Shown in pieces: positions 7,525-14,949 of a stretch of 64,000 nucleotides of DNA. Under the pieces are notes generated by a model. The model saw nothing but the letters and a program-made list of their open reading frames with translations. It ran no database searches and was not told where the DNA came from. Positions within the stretch are counted from its first letter, which is position 1; each line of letters begins with the position of its first letter. Source of the stretch: Dolichospermum compactum NIES-806. GTDB taxonomy: Bacteria > Cyanobacteriota > Cyanobacteriia > Cyanobacteriales > Nostocaceae. The stretch is taken from NCBI RefSeq assembly GCF_002368115.1, contig NZ_AP018316.1, positions 399,102 to 463,101 on the forward strand, written 5' to 3'. The position numbers and the translations under genes are program-made.

Positions 7525-7632
7525 TCTCGTTCCCATACTCTGTATGGGAATGAATTCTAGAAGGCTCTGCCTTCAATGACAGTAGAGGCAGAGCCTCTGT
7601 AGAACATTCCCAGTCGAAGACTGGGAACGAGA
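7525..7632. repeat. Palindromic repeat, family A, copy 2
   Basis: Starts TCTCGTTCCCATACTCTGTA and ends GGGAACGAGA, with inner arms AGAAGGCTCTGCCTT and AGGCAGAGCCTC as in the copy at 3892-4000. It lies between the hsdM tail and the tip of the PD-(D/E)XK gene. Confidence 0.8.
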
Positions 7633-7642
7633 TATGATTAAA

Positions 7643-8147
7643 TCATTTACCTAAATTCAACTTAACCAAAACCTCATCTAAATCCTTATCAGCCCATTCC
7701 CTCGCTTGTCTTGCTGCTGCTAAATCTGCTAAAATATCACCAATTTCACGATGTACAAACTTCTCACTAATATCTACAAATGGGGAAGGACTAAGATTAT
7801 AATCAGCCTCTCTTAACTCTGCAATTTTCACAACCTTACTCAATTTATCCCTAGTTTCCCAATTGCGAAAAACCTCACCAACAACCTTAATACCGTCCTT
7901 AGTTATCAGATAAACGTTTATAGAAAATTAACGGTAGAATAAAATCTTTGTATTTTGGTGCATCTGTAGAACCGCGTATTTTACAAGCTGCATCCCACAG
8001 CCATGTTTCCATTGTGGGAATGTCTAAACGTTCCTCAGTTTTATCAATTTCTTCTAATATAGATAACAGCCCAGGCGTATTATTTTCGGCTGGTTGTTTT
8101 TTAGTGCTTTTTCTAGTTCCACGTGGCAAAATGCTGTCTCCTATCAA
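7643..8147 (-). pseudogene. hsdM, copy A, with large internal deletion
   Basis: Starts ATG 8147 and reads up to METWLWDAACKIRGSTDAPK and FILPLIFYKRLSD, a textbook HsdM N-terminus, then stops at 7899. In another frame directly after the junction comes DGIKVVGEVFRNWETRDKLS, ELREADYNLSPSPFV and REIGDILADLAAARQAREW, the C-terminal end of HsdM, finishing at 7643. The whole SAM-binding/NPPF core is deleted. Copies A and B lack overlapping but different parts, so no intact methylase can be assembled. Confidence 0.85.
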
Positions 8148-8176
8148 TGGATTTATTCTTGGAGGGAACTATTAGG

Positions 8177-8320
8177 TTAACGCAATTTGTTAACTAATTG
8201 TTGATAAATAATATCTAACCACACAGGAATCACAGCTTTACCTTCATCCAGGGATGCGATCGCCATCTTCTGATCAAATTCCACCAAAGAAAGCGAATCA
8301 TCCTGTGATAACAACAACAT
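8177..8320 (-). CDS. Small hypothetical protein upstream of hsdM
   Basis: A 47-residue frame (MLLLSQDDSLSLVEFDQK, then MAIASLDEGKAVIPVWLDII) ends 30 bp before hsdM on the same strand. Composition is protein-like, but I do not recognise a family; it may be the end of a larger lost gene. A start farther upstream would run into the CRISPR-repeat-like guide, so the ATG at 8320 is preferred. Low confidence. Confidence 0.3.
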   Translation of the reverse strand: MLLLSQDDSLSLVEFDQKMAIASLDEGKAVIPVWLDIIYQQLVNKLR

Positions 8321-8340
8321 AAAAGATATATTTTTCAATG

Positions 8341-8370
8341 GGAGGGTTGAAAGGCGCACTTCGTTCGGGA
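8341..8370 (+). CRISPR. Delocalised CAST guide: repeat end plus 17-nt spacer matching tRNA-Pro
   Basis: GGAGGGTTGAAAG at 8341-8353 resembles the 3' end of type V-K direct repeats (GGGTTGAAAG). The next 17 nt, GCGCACTTCGTTCGGGA (8354-8370), are identical to the tRNA-Pro gene at 8591-8575 (minus strand); identity stops on both sides. In the tRNA gene the match is preceded by GTA (GGTA), the GTN PAM of Cas12k. Single repeat-spacer units with about 17-nt spacers against the neighbouring tRNA gene, separate from the main array, are a known homing feature of type V-K CASTs. No array accompanies it here. Transcription would run rightward. Confidence 0.85.
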
Positions 8371-8404
8371 TTATTCTGAGATTTTTTAGTATACTTAGAA
8401 GCGC

Positions 8405-8535
8405 AGTGGAATCAACTCCACTTCATCAAAATCACGACATTAATTTGCGAAAACTCAGCATCATTAAATTGATTCCAAAAAACAGCAGCCGCGACATTAA
8501 TTTGCGAACTGCGACATATAATTTCCGAATGTACA
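8405..8535. mobile_element. Left (tRNA-proximal) end of a type V-K CAST
   Basis: The terminus TGTACA (8530-8535) is preceded inward by three repeats in the same orientation: GACATATAATTTCCGAA (8513-8529), GACATTAATTTGCGAA (8493-8508) and GACATTAATTTGCGAA (8436-8451). Such repeated motifs are TnsB binding sites in Tn7-like and CAST ends. The terminus is 56 bp from the GTA PAM in the tRNA gene, within the roughly 50-66 bp spacing known for V-K systems. A small stem-loop AGTGGA/TCCACT at 8405-8422 lies between guide and sites. Confidence 0.85.
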
Positions 8536-8539
8536 ACAA

Positions 8540-8613
8540 TCGGGATGACTGGATTCGAACCAGCGGCCCCTTCGTCCCGAACGAAGTGCGCTACCAAGCT
8601 GCGCCACATCCCG
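8540..8613 (-). tRNA. tRNA-Pro (CGG)
   Basis: Cloverleaf on the minus strand: acceptor CGGGATG/CATCCCG, D-arm around GCGCAGCTTGGTAGCGC, anticodon stem CTTCG/CGAAG with loop TTCGGGA, giving anticodon CGG, and T-arm with GGTTCGAATCC. The 3' CCA is not encoded, discriminator A at 8540. It is the attachment target of the CAST: the 17-nt guide at 8354-8370 pairs with its D-arm/anticodon region, and the transposon end lies 4 bp beyond its 3' end. Confidence 0.95.
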
Positions 8614-8790
8614 CCACAAAAGCGGAAAATGCGGTCTTGGGGAGATCCCAAGTAGAGCAATTTTCCAAAAAAATGGCAATATAAATCTACAATACCACAA
8701 TTAGTAACAAAATAACAAACTTTTTCTCTTCTACAAAGGTCTTTGCTTGCTACCATAAGATTTGTATAACTAAAATGGTAAAATTAGACT

Positions 8791-9660
8791 GTGACTGTAA
8801 AACCAGACTGGTTGAGAGTGAAAGCACCTCAATGGGAGCGTGTTGGTAACGTTAAAGAGATTTTACGGGATTTAGCCCTGAATACTGTTTGCGAAGAAGC
8901 CTCCTGTCCCAATATTGGGGAATGCTTCAACGCGGGTACTGCCACATTTTTGATTATGGGTCCAGCTTGCACCAGGGCTTGTCCTTATTGTGACATTGAC
9001 TTTGAAAAGAAACCCCAAGCATTAGATCCCACCGAACCCACAAGACTAGCGAAAGCAGTGGAACGGATGCAGCTTAATCACGTCGTGATTACTTCCGTCA
9101 ACCGAGATGATTTACCAGATGGTGGTGCATCTCAGTTTGTCCACTGTATTAATGCTATTCATGAAGTTTCACCTCATACGACAATAGAAGTATTAATTCC
9201 CGACTTATGTGGTAATTGGCAAGCTTTAGAAATAATTCTCCAAGCGAAACCAGAAGTAATTAACCACAATACAGAAACCATTCCTCGCTTATATCGTCGT
9301 GTGCGTCCCCAGGGAAATTACGATCGCACAATGGAATTATTACAACGTTCTCGGCAAATTTCTCCCACCACTTACACCAAATCTGGTATCATGGTCGGCT
9401 TAGGTGAAACAGATGCGGAAATTCGCCAAGTTATGGCAGACCTACGAAGAGTAGATTGTGATATTTTGACAATTGGGCAATATCTCCAACCCAGTCAAAA
9501 ACACTTACAAGTATCTGACTTCATCACACCAGAACAATTTGCCGCGTGGCAAACTTTTGGCGAAGAACTAGGATTTTTACAAGTTGTTTCTTCACCATTG
9601 ACAAGAAGCTCCTATCATGCAGAGCAAGTCAGAGAATTAATGAAACGTTACCCCAGATAG
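8791..9660 (+). CDS. lipA: Lipoyl synthase (first copy)
   Basis: 289 residues, radical-SAM enzyme that inserts two sulfurs into octanoyl groups on lipoyl domains. The auxiliary cluster motif CEEASCPNIGEC (about residues 34-45), the SAM cluster motif CTRACPYC and the C-terminal RSSYHAEQ serine are all present. Start is GTG at 8791 (VTVKPDWLRVK). A second, divergent lipA is at 40917-41813. gpsA follows after a heptamer repeat stretch. Confidence 0.95.
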   Translation: MTVKPDWLRVKAPQWERVGNVKEILRDLALNTVCEEASCPNIGECFNAGTATFLIMGPACTRACPYCDIDFEKKPQALDPTEPTRLAKAVERMQLNHVVITSVNRDDLPDGGASQFVHCINAIHEVSPHTTIEVLIPDLCGNWQALEIILQAKPEVINHNTETIPRLYRRVRPQGNYDRTMELLQRSRQISPTTYTKSGIMVGLGETDAEIRQVMADLRRVDCDILTIGQYLQPSQKHLQVSDFITPEQFAAWQTFGEELGFLQVVSSPLTRSSYHAEQVRELMKRYPR

Positions 9661-9780
9661 TCAGTTGTTCGTTGTCAGTGGTCAGTGGTCAGTTGTTCGT
9701 TGTCAGTTGTTCTACCCCAATCACCAATCACCAATCACCAATTACCAATCACCAATTACCAATGACCAATCACCAATTAC
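9661..9780. repeat. Short tandem heptamer repeats between lipA and gpsA
   Basis: Two blocks: GTCAGTG/GTCAGTT-type heptamers to about 9712, then CAATCAC/CAATTAC heptamers from about 9718 to 9780. These are the short tandemly repeated sequences known from filamentous cyanobacteria. The gpsA start codon lies within the second block. Confidence 0.8.
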
Positions 9781-10733
9781 CAAATTTAAAATCTGTCGTT
9801 ATTCTTGGTGCAGGGGCTTGGGGTACAGCTTTGGCCAAATTAGCAGCCATTAATGGTCATCAGGTGCATCTATGGTCACGTTCTGACTTCCAACCTCTAG
9901 AAAAAGTATTAGAGCATCAAAATGCTCAAATAATCTTGTCGGCTATTTCCATGAAAGGGGTGAGAGATGTGGCTTCTATGGTGCAGTGTTGGCCCCTATC
10001 TCCACAAAGAATCTTTGTCACCGCAACTAAGGGACTAGAACCACACACTACATACACACCTTCGCAAATTTGGCAAGCAGCTTTTCCTGATCATCCAGTG
10101 GTGGTTTTATCAGGTCCCAATCTATCCCAGGAAATTGCCCAGGAATTACCAGCGGCAACGGTAGTAGCAAGTAAAAATACCAATGCTGCCCAAACAGTCC
10201 AACTAGTATTTTCCTCCAGTCGCTTTCGTGTTTATACTAATCCTGACCCTGTGGGCGTAGAATTAGGGGGAACACTGAAAAATGTGATAGCGATCGCCGC
10301 AGGTGTATGTGATGGGTTACACTTAGGAACAAATGCCAAAGCTGCCTTAGTCACTCGTGGCTTAACCGAAATGGTGCGAATAGGTCAGATTTTAGGCGCG
10401 AAAACGGAAACATTTTATGGTTTATCCGGTCTAGGGGATTTATTAGCAACCTGCAACAGCCCCTTAAGTCGCAATTATCAAGTTGGTTATCAATTAGCCA
10501 ATGGAAAAACGCTGCAAGGAGTTATGGCAAATCTTCCAGGCACAGCCGAAGGTGTGAACACTTGTCGGGTATTAATGGAAATCGCCCAACAACAAGGCAT
10601 TGCTATTCCCATTACCGAGCAAGTATACCAACTGCTGGAAGGAGAAGTTACACCAAGACTTGCATTAGATAAACTGATGTTACGAGACATAAAGCCCGAA
10701 TTTGATAATTTTCCTACAGAACAAATATGGTAA
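9762..10733 (+). CDS. gpsA: Glycerol-3-phosphate dehydrogenase [NAD(P)+]
   Basis: Makes sn-glycerol 3-phosphate from dihydroxyacetone phosphate for lipid synthesis. Rossmann motif GAGAWGTALA, catalytic-region GGTLKNVIAIAAG and C-terminal substrate domain (GLSGLGDLLATC) are present. The frame is open far upstream into lipA, but the ATG at 9762, inside the heptamer repeats, gives an N-terminus MTNHQLPNLKSVVILGAG of normal family length (323 residues). A few N-terminal residues are therefore repeat-encoded. Confidence 0.93.
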   Translation: MTNHQLPNLKSVVILGAGAWGTALAKLAAINGHQVHLWSRSDFQPLEKVLEHQNAQIILSAISMKGVRDVASMVQCWPLSPQRIFVTATKGLEPHTTYTPSQIWQAAFPDHPVVVLSGPNLSQEIAQELPAATVVASKNTNAAQTVQLVFSSSRFRVYTNPDPVGVELGGTLKNVIAIAAGVCDGLHLGTNAKAALVTRGLTEMVRIGQILGAKTETFYGLSGLGDLLATCNSPLSRNYQVGYQLANGKTLQGVMANLPGTAEGVNTCRVLMEIAQQQGIAIPITEQVYQLLEGEVTPRLALDKLMLRDIKPEFDNFPTEQIW

Positions 10734-11020
10734 ATAGGGGGAGAAATGCTGATAGTTTGACACTCTCATGAATATCTTACCTATTCGGAGAGCAGTCACT
10801 AGAACTATGGAATAGAACCGCATATCAACAAGAGTCAAAGACCAGAAAAGCCGTTAGGCAGTTAGGTTTTTATACAGGTTCATTACCATTCCTGTTGTAA
10901 ACAGGATAACACCATTGAGAGCAAAGATAACAAAACTTCGCGCACCTCAACCAATCTTCATGAAAAGAAAGACTCTATGCGGTTAAAACCGTGGTCAGTG
11001 AGCTTGCCGAACTGCACGAG

Positions 11021-11080
11021 TCGCTTATATCTCAGGTCTAAAGACACGCTCGCTTTACGCTTACCGGATGCTCTTGTAAG
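11021..11080. repeat. 60-bp dispersed repeat, copy 1
   Basis: About 52 of 60 bases match 39421-39480: both start TCGCTTATATCT, contain AGGTCTAAAGACACG and CGCTTTACGCTTAC, and end CTGTAAG/TTGTAAG. The flanking bases allow a stem (CGAG...CTCG here, GTGTC...GACAC in the other copy). Both copies lie in long gene-free leaders on the plus strand. Function unknown: a mobile palindrome or a structured RNA. Confidence 0.7.
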
Positions 11081-11569
11081 GTGTGCAATTGAAATTAAAC
11101 GATTACCGCAAAATCCCTGGAAAAAATTTATCAAATTGTCAGGAAATTACTTTTTGAGTGATGTAAATATGACTATGTAGTTTATAAACATCATTACAAC
11201 TAAATGTATGTTAATAAACAGTTAGAAAAATAACCGTCAATATCTTTAAACATGGTAATATTGACTAGGTAACTCCTAATGGAAACTCTGACTGAAGATT
11301 TGCAGAGCTATTTATTCAATTACACAACTACTAGTAACGAACAACTCATTAAGAATGTATTTTTCTAACCCAGTACACTGTGGTGAAAATAACTATCCAG
11401 TTAAAACAGTCCAAAAGCTGATAAATTAAGTTTTCTTCTCTTCGACATCTTTGGACTAGTACAAAGTTTTGCAAAGAATTGTACACTGAAGCCCAAACTA
11501 TGTTATTTCATGACGAAATTACGGAATAGCAACAGTTGATTAGCTGACCGTAATTTTAGCTGACCGAAA

Positions 11570-11755
11570 AATTTTGGATTTTAGATTTTGGATTGGGAAT
11601 TTTCGGTACAGGTTCCCTGCCCCTTCAGGGCGGAATTAATCAAAAATACTCGCTGCGCTGCGTACGCTTCGCTAACGCCAATCTAAAATCCTCAAACTCC
11701 ACACTTTAGGTTGGAGTCAATCCAAAATCGTAAATCCAAAATCTATTGACCGTAA
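11570..11755. repeat. TTTTAGATTTTGGATT-type repeat, copy 1
   Basis: Arms of TTTTGGATTTTAGATTTTGG face ATCCAAAATC-type arms at the other end; the centre has GGGAATTTTCGGTAC, CCCCTTCAGGGCGGAATTAA and CACACTTTAGGTTGGAGTC. Almost the same order occurs at 21765-21912; a shorter relative is at 13030-13140. The middle of this copy carries an extra GC-rich SDR-like insert near 11650-11680. Confidence 0.75.
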
Positions 11756-11786
11756 TCTATTGTTAACTGGAGCCATTTGAGACATC

Positions 11787-13019
11787 ATGCCAGCAACATC
11801 TTTTTATAAAAATGCCGCCCACGAAGGGCAAAATCCTAGTCCACCCTTGGATATTGAAATCAATAATGATGATTTGCCAGATTTAGATATGGCTGCTGTT
11901 GAGTCTGACTTAGCCTTAGCCGCGCAAACTAGCCGAAGTAGCACAGACTTGGTACGCCTCTATCTACAAGAAATTGGTCGAGTCCGCTTGTTAGGAAGAG
12001 ATGAGGAAGTTGCTGAAGCCCAAAAAGTACAGCGATATTTACGGATGAGGTTATTGCTTAGTGCTGCTGCCACTGAGGGAGACGCTGTAATTGCCCCTTA
12101 TGCGCGGTTAATGGAGGTACAGGAGCGGTTGACATCAGAACTAGGACACCGCCCTTCTTTGGAACGGTGGGCGACTACTGCGGGGATAAATTTACCTGAT
12201 CTCAAGCCGACTTTAGCCAATGGGAAAAGACGCTGGGCCGAAATTGCTAATTTAACAGTAGAAGAACTAGAACAAGTTCAAGCTCAAGGACTACAAGCCA
12301 AATCGCACATGATTAAGGCGAATTTGCGTTTAGTGGTATCTGTTGCCAAAAAGTACCAAAATCGGGGTTTGGAATTGTTGGATTTGGTGCAAGAAGGGAC
12401 TTTAGGTTTAGAACGGGCCGTTGAGAAGTTTGATCCTACAAAGGGTTATCGTTTTAGTACCTATGCTTACTGGTGGATTCGTCAAGGCATTACCAGAGCG
12501 ATCGCTACTTCTAGCCGCACTATTCGCCTACCGGTCCATATTACCGAAAAGCTCAACAAAATTAAAAAGGCGCAACGGAAAATTGCCCAAGAAAAAGGTC
12601 GCACTCCGACTTTAGAAGACCTAGCCATTGAGTTGGATATGACAGCTATCCAAGTCCGGGAAGTGTTATTGAGAGTTCCTCGGTCTGTGTCCTTGGAAAC
12701 GAAGGTAGGGAAGGATAAAGATACTGAATTAGGCGAATTGCTGGAGACTGATACGATTACGCCAGAGGAGATGTTAATGCGAGAATCTTTACATAAGGAT
12801 TTGCATAATCTTCTTGATGATTTAACCAGTCGAGAACGGGATGTTATCTCGATGCGCTTTGGCTTGTCCGATGGTCATGCTTACTCTTTAGCAGAAATTG
12901 GTCGCGCCCTTGATTTATCACGGGAAAGGGTCAGACAAATTGAATCCAAGGCTTTACAAAAACTCCGCCAACCCAAACGTCGTAATCTCATCCGCGACTA
13001 TCTAGAGTCGTTAAGTTAG
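11787..13019 (+). CDS. sigC: RNA polymerase sigma factor, group 2 (SigC-like)
   Basis: 410 residues with sigma region 1.2 (SSTDLVRLYLQEIGRVRLL), region 2 (NLRLVVSVAKKYQNRGLELL, YAYWWIRQGITRAIA), region 3 and region 4 ending SRERVRQIESKALQKLR. The first 50 residues are acidic and poorly conserved, and there is no group-1 extension. The gene order sigma factor - furA - convergent peptidoglycan-binding gene matches sigC-furA-alr1690 of Anabaena, which is why SigC is preferred. Assignment as a group 2 sigma is firm; the letter rests on synteny. Confidence 0.85.
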   Translation: MPATSFYKNAAHEGQNPSPPLDIEINNDDLPDLDMAAVESDLALAAQTSRSSTDLVRLYLQEIGRVRLLGRDEEVAEAQKVQRYLRMRLLLSAAATEGDAVIAPYARLMEVQERLTSELGHRPSLERWATTAGINLPDLKPTLANGKRRWAEIANLTVEELEQVQAQGLQAKSHMIKANLRLVVSVAKKYQNRGLELLDLVQEGTLGLERAVEKFDPTKGYRFSTYAYWWIRQGITRAIATSSRTIRLPVHITEKLNKIKKAQRKIAQEKGRTPTLEDLAIELDMTAIQVREVLLRVPRSVSLETKVGKDKDTELGELLETDTITPEEMLMRESLHKDLHNLLDDLTSRERDVISMRFGLSDGHAYSLAEIGRALDLSRERVRQIESKALQKLRQPKRRNLIRDYLESLS

Positions 13020-13029
13020 AAGGCAACTG

Positions 13030-13140
13030 GGAATTTTAGATTTTAGATTTTAGATTAAAAAAATTTGGTACGGGTCTGAGTCCGCTACTGACGGAAAAAT
13101 CCTCAATCCAAAATCCAAAATCGTCAATCCAAAATCGAGT
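13030..13140. repeat. TTTTAGATTTTGGATT-type repeat, short copy
   Basis: Starts GGGAATTTTAGATTTTAGA and ends CCAAAATCGTCAATCCAAAA with a TTGGTACGGGTCTGAG centre. Inverted AT-rich arms as at 11570 and 21765; it separates sigC from furA. Confidence 0.65.
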
Positions 13141-13238
13141 GGCAACCAGCAAATATTCTCAATAAGCAGCGATTGTTGCAAATCAAGCCAAATATTTGTT
13201 ATATTCTCAATTAATGAGCTTTGTTGAGAAAATTTACT

Positions 13239-13694
13239 ATGACTGTCTACACAACTGGTTCACTTAAAGCAGAATTAAACGACCGTGGCTGGCGTTTAAC
13301 TCCACAGCGCGAAACAATTCTACATATTTTTCAGGAACTCCCGCAAGGCGAACATTTAAGTGCAGAGGACCTATATCATCGTTTAGAAACTGATGGTGAA
13401 GGGATTAGTTTATCAACTATTTATCGCACTTTAAAGTTAATGGCGAGAATGGGGATTTTGCGGGAGTTAGAATTGGGTGAGGGGCATAAACATTATGAAA
13501 TTAATCAGCCTTATCCCCATCACCACCATCACCTCATTTGTGTTCGCTGTAATTCGACTATTGAGTTTAAGAATGACTCAGTTTTAAAGATTGGCGGGAA
13601 AACAGCGCAAAAAGAGGGGTTTCATTTATTAGATTGTCAAATGACAATTCATGCTGTGTGTCCTAAGTGTCAAAGAGCATTGATGCCGCTTTAG
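13239..13694 (+). CDS. furA: Ferric uptake regulator FurA
   Basis: With ATG at 13239 (MTVYTTGSLKAELNDRG) the protein has 151 residues, the length of Anabaena FurA. Winged-helix DNA-binding region with RLTPQRETIL, metal-binding HHHHHLICVRC and the C-terminal CPKC pair are present. FurA represses iron-uptake and other genes with Fe(II) as co-repressor and also senses redox state and heme. An in-frame ATG 18 bp earlier is less likely. The convergent gene at 13914-14930 corresponds to the gene whose read-through transcript makes an antisense RNA to furA in Anabaena; whether that occurs here is inference. Confidence 0.93.
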   Translation: MTVYTTGSLKAELNDRGWRLTPQRETILHIFQELPQGEHLSAEDLYHRLETDGEGISLSTIYRTLKLMARMGILRELELGEGHKHYEINQPYPHHHHHLICVRCNSTIEFKNDSVLKIGGKTAQKEGFHLLDCQMTIHAVCPKCQRALMPL

Positions 13695-13913
13695 TCATTG
13701 ATCATGGATAATTAGCAATTACCAGTCTTAATTTAGATGGCTAAGAACTTTAGATGATAGGGATAGACATCTACAATCCTGGAGGATGAATCAAGTCGTG
13801 GGGAATCTGATGATATGGAGAAAGCGGGAATTAAAAACTTCCGCTTTTAATATAGCGGTATGCACTTGAATGAGATACAGAATTTACAGTAAAAGCCATC
13901 CGGTAAGAGATTC

Positions 13914-14930
13914 TTACCTCCTGACTCCCCCTATATCTTTGAGACTGATACCATAAAATTCTTGAGCGCGACTAATTGCTTTTTTGGTATCAGATGCCAT
14001 CATGCCGTTGATTTGACCCTTATAGAAACCTTTTTTCTGTAGTCGTCTTTGGATTTCTAGGGTGGTGAAATCACTTTTGGTGGAGTTCTTAACTAAACTA
14101 TGTAACTTAGAACGGGTGGTTTGTCCAGCTAGGCCATTGATTTCTAGTTTGTATTGTTTTTGAAAGCGTTTGACGGCATCAACTGTGTTAGAACCATAGT
14201 AACCATTGGGCTGATTTTGGAGAAATCCGGCGGTGATTAGTTGTTCTTGGAGAATTCTGACGGCTTCACCGCGATCGCCTAAACTAAGTATATCTGGGTG
14301 ATCTGATTTTTGAGAAGTAGTTGTTTGATTTTCATCGGTGACTGCTGGTAATTTGGCTAATGTGGATTTACCGACAACACCATCAACTGTGAGTTGATAA
14401 GCTTTTTGGAATCGTTTTACCGCTTCTTGAGTAATTGGACCAAAAATGCCTGTGGAATTACCATAATAAAAACCAGCGATTTTCAAGCGTTCTTGTAAAA
14501 CTTTGACATCTGCACCTTCATCACCTTTGCTGAGGAGATTGGGGTTTTTGCGCTTGTTACTCACGGAAATAATATTATTTGGGGTAGTAGTGGTTATTGG
14601 GGCTGTACTGATAATTTGGTTATTGGTGGTTTCAATTTGAGATATTTCGTTTTGTTCGAGATTGTTGGTTTCAACTTGGGATATCCAATTTTGTTCGAGA
14701 TGGTTTACGGTAGCAGCGTTATCATTTTTTTCTAAGGCGAAAACACTACTAACATTATTCAAAATAGATACAGTTAAAGCCACGGGAATCATGTATTTCC
14801 ACGCACTACCAGAAAAGAGTTGCCAATTTGGTGTGGCTGCTGTTTTAAATAAAGAACTGAGGGATATTAACTCAGTGGTTTCTTCGTCTTGATTGGCAAA
14901 AGCTAAATGTAAATACGCAAGATTTTCCAT
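13914..14930 (-). CDS. Peptidoglycan-binding domain protein (alr1690-like)
   Basis: 338 residues. A hydrophobic segment near residues 45-65 (YMIPVALTVSILNNVSSVFA) fits a membrane anchor or signal region, followed by a low-complexity N/Q/T linker. Then come two PG_binding_1 repeats (NLLSKGDEGADVKVLQERL and ILSLGDRGEAVRILQEQL with VKRFQK) and a degenerate third. It probably binds cell wall from the periplasm. Convergent with furA across about 220 bp. cobN begins 20 bp downstream on the same strand. Confidence 0.85.
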   Translation of the reverse strand: MENLAYLHLAFANQDEETTELISLSSLFKTAATPNWQLFSGSAWKYMIPVALTVSILNNVSSVFALEKNDNAATVNHLEQNWISQVETNNLEQNEISQIETTNNQIISTAPITTTTPNNIISVSNKRKNPNLLSKGDEGADVKVLQERLKIAGFYYGNSTGIFGPITQEAVKRFQKAYQLTVDGVVGKSTLAKLPAVTDENQTTTSQKSDHPDILSLGDRGEAVRILQEQLITAGFLQNQPNGYYGSNTVDAVKRFQKQYKLEINGLAGQTTRSKLHSLVKNSTKSDFTTLEIQRRLQKKGFYKGQINGMMASDTKKAISRAQEFYGISLKDIGGVRR

Positions 14931-14949
14931 ATCCAGTTCCTAAATGAAA

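Larger units (their letters stand above)
10734..11786. other. Long intergenic region upstream of sigC
   Basis: No convincing gene in about 1050 bp. It contains a dispersed 60-bp repeat (11021-11080) and a repeat of AT-rich TTTTAGATTTTGGATT type (about 11570-11755). The remainder shows only short ORFs without protein-like character. Such a long leader before a sigma-factor gene could hold promoters. Confidence 0.6.

Noticed and set aside
8406..8756. Three open frames across the tRNA-Pro gene
   Set aside because: They cover the tRNA and CAST end sequences on either strand and have no protein-like composition.
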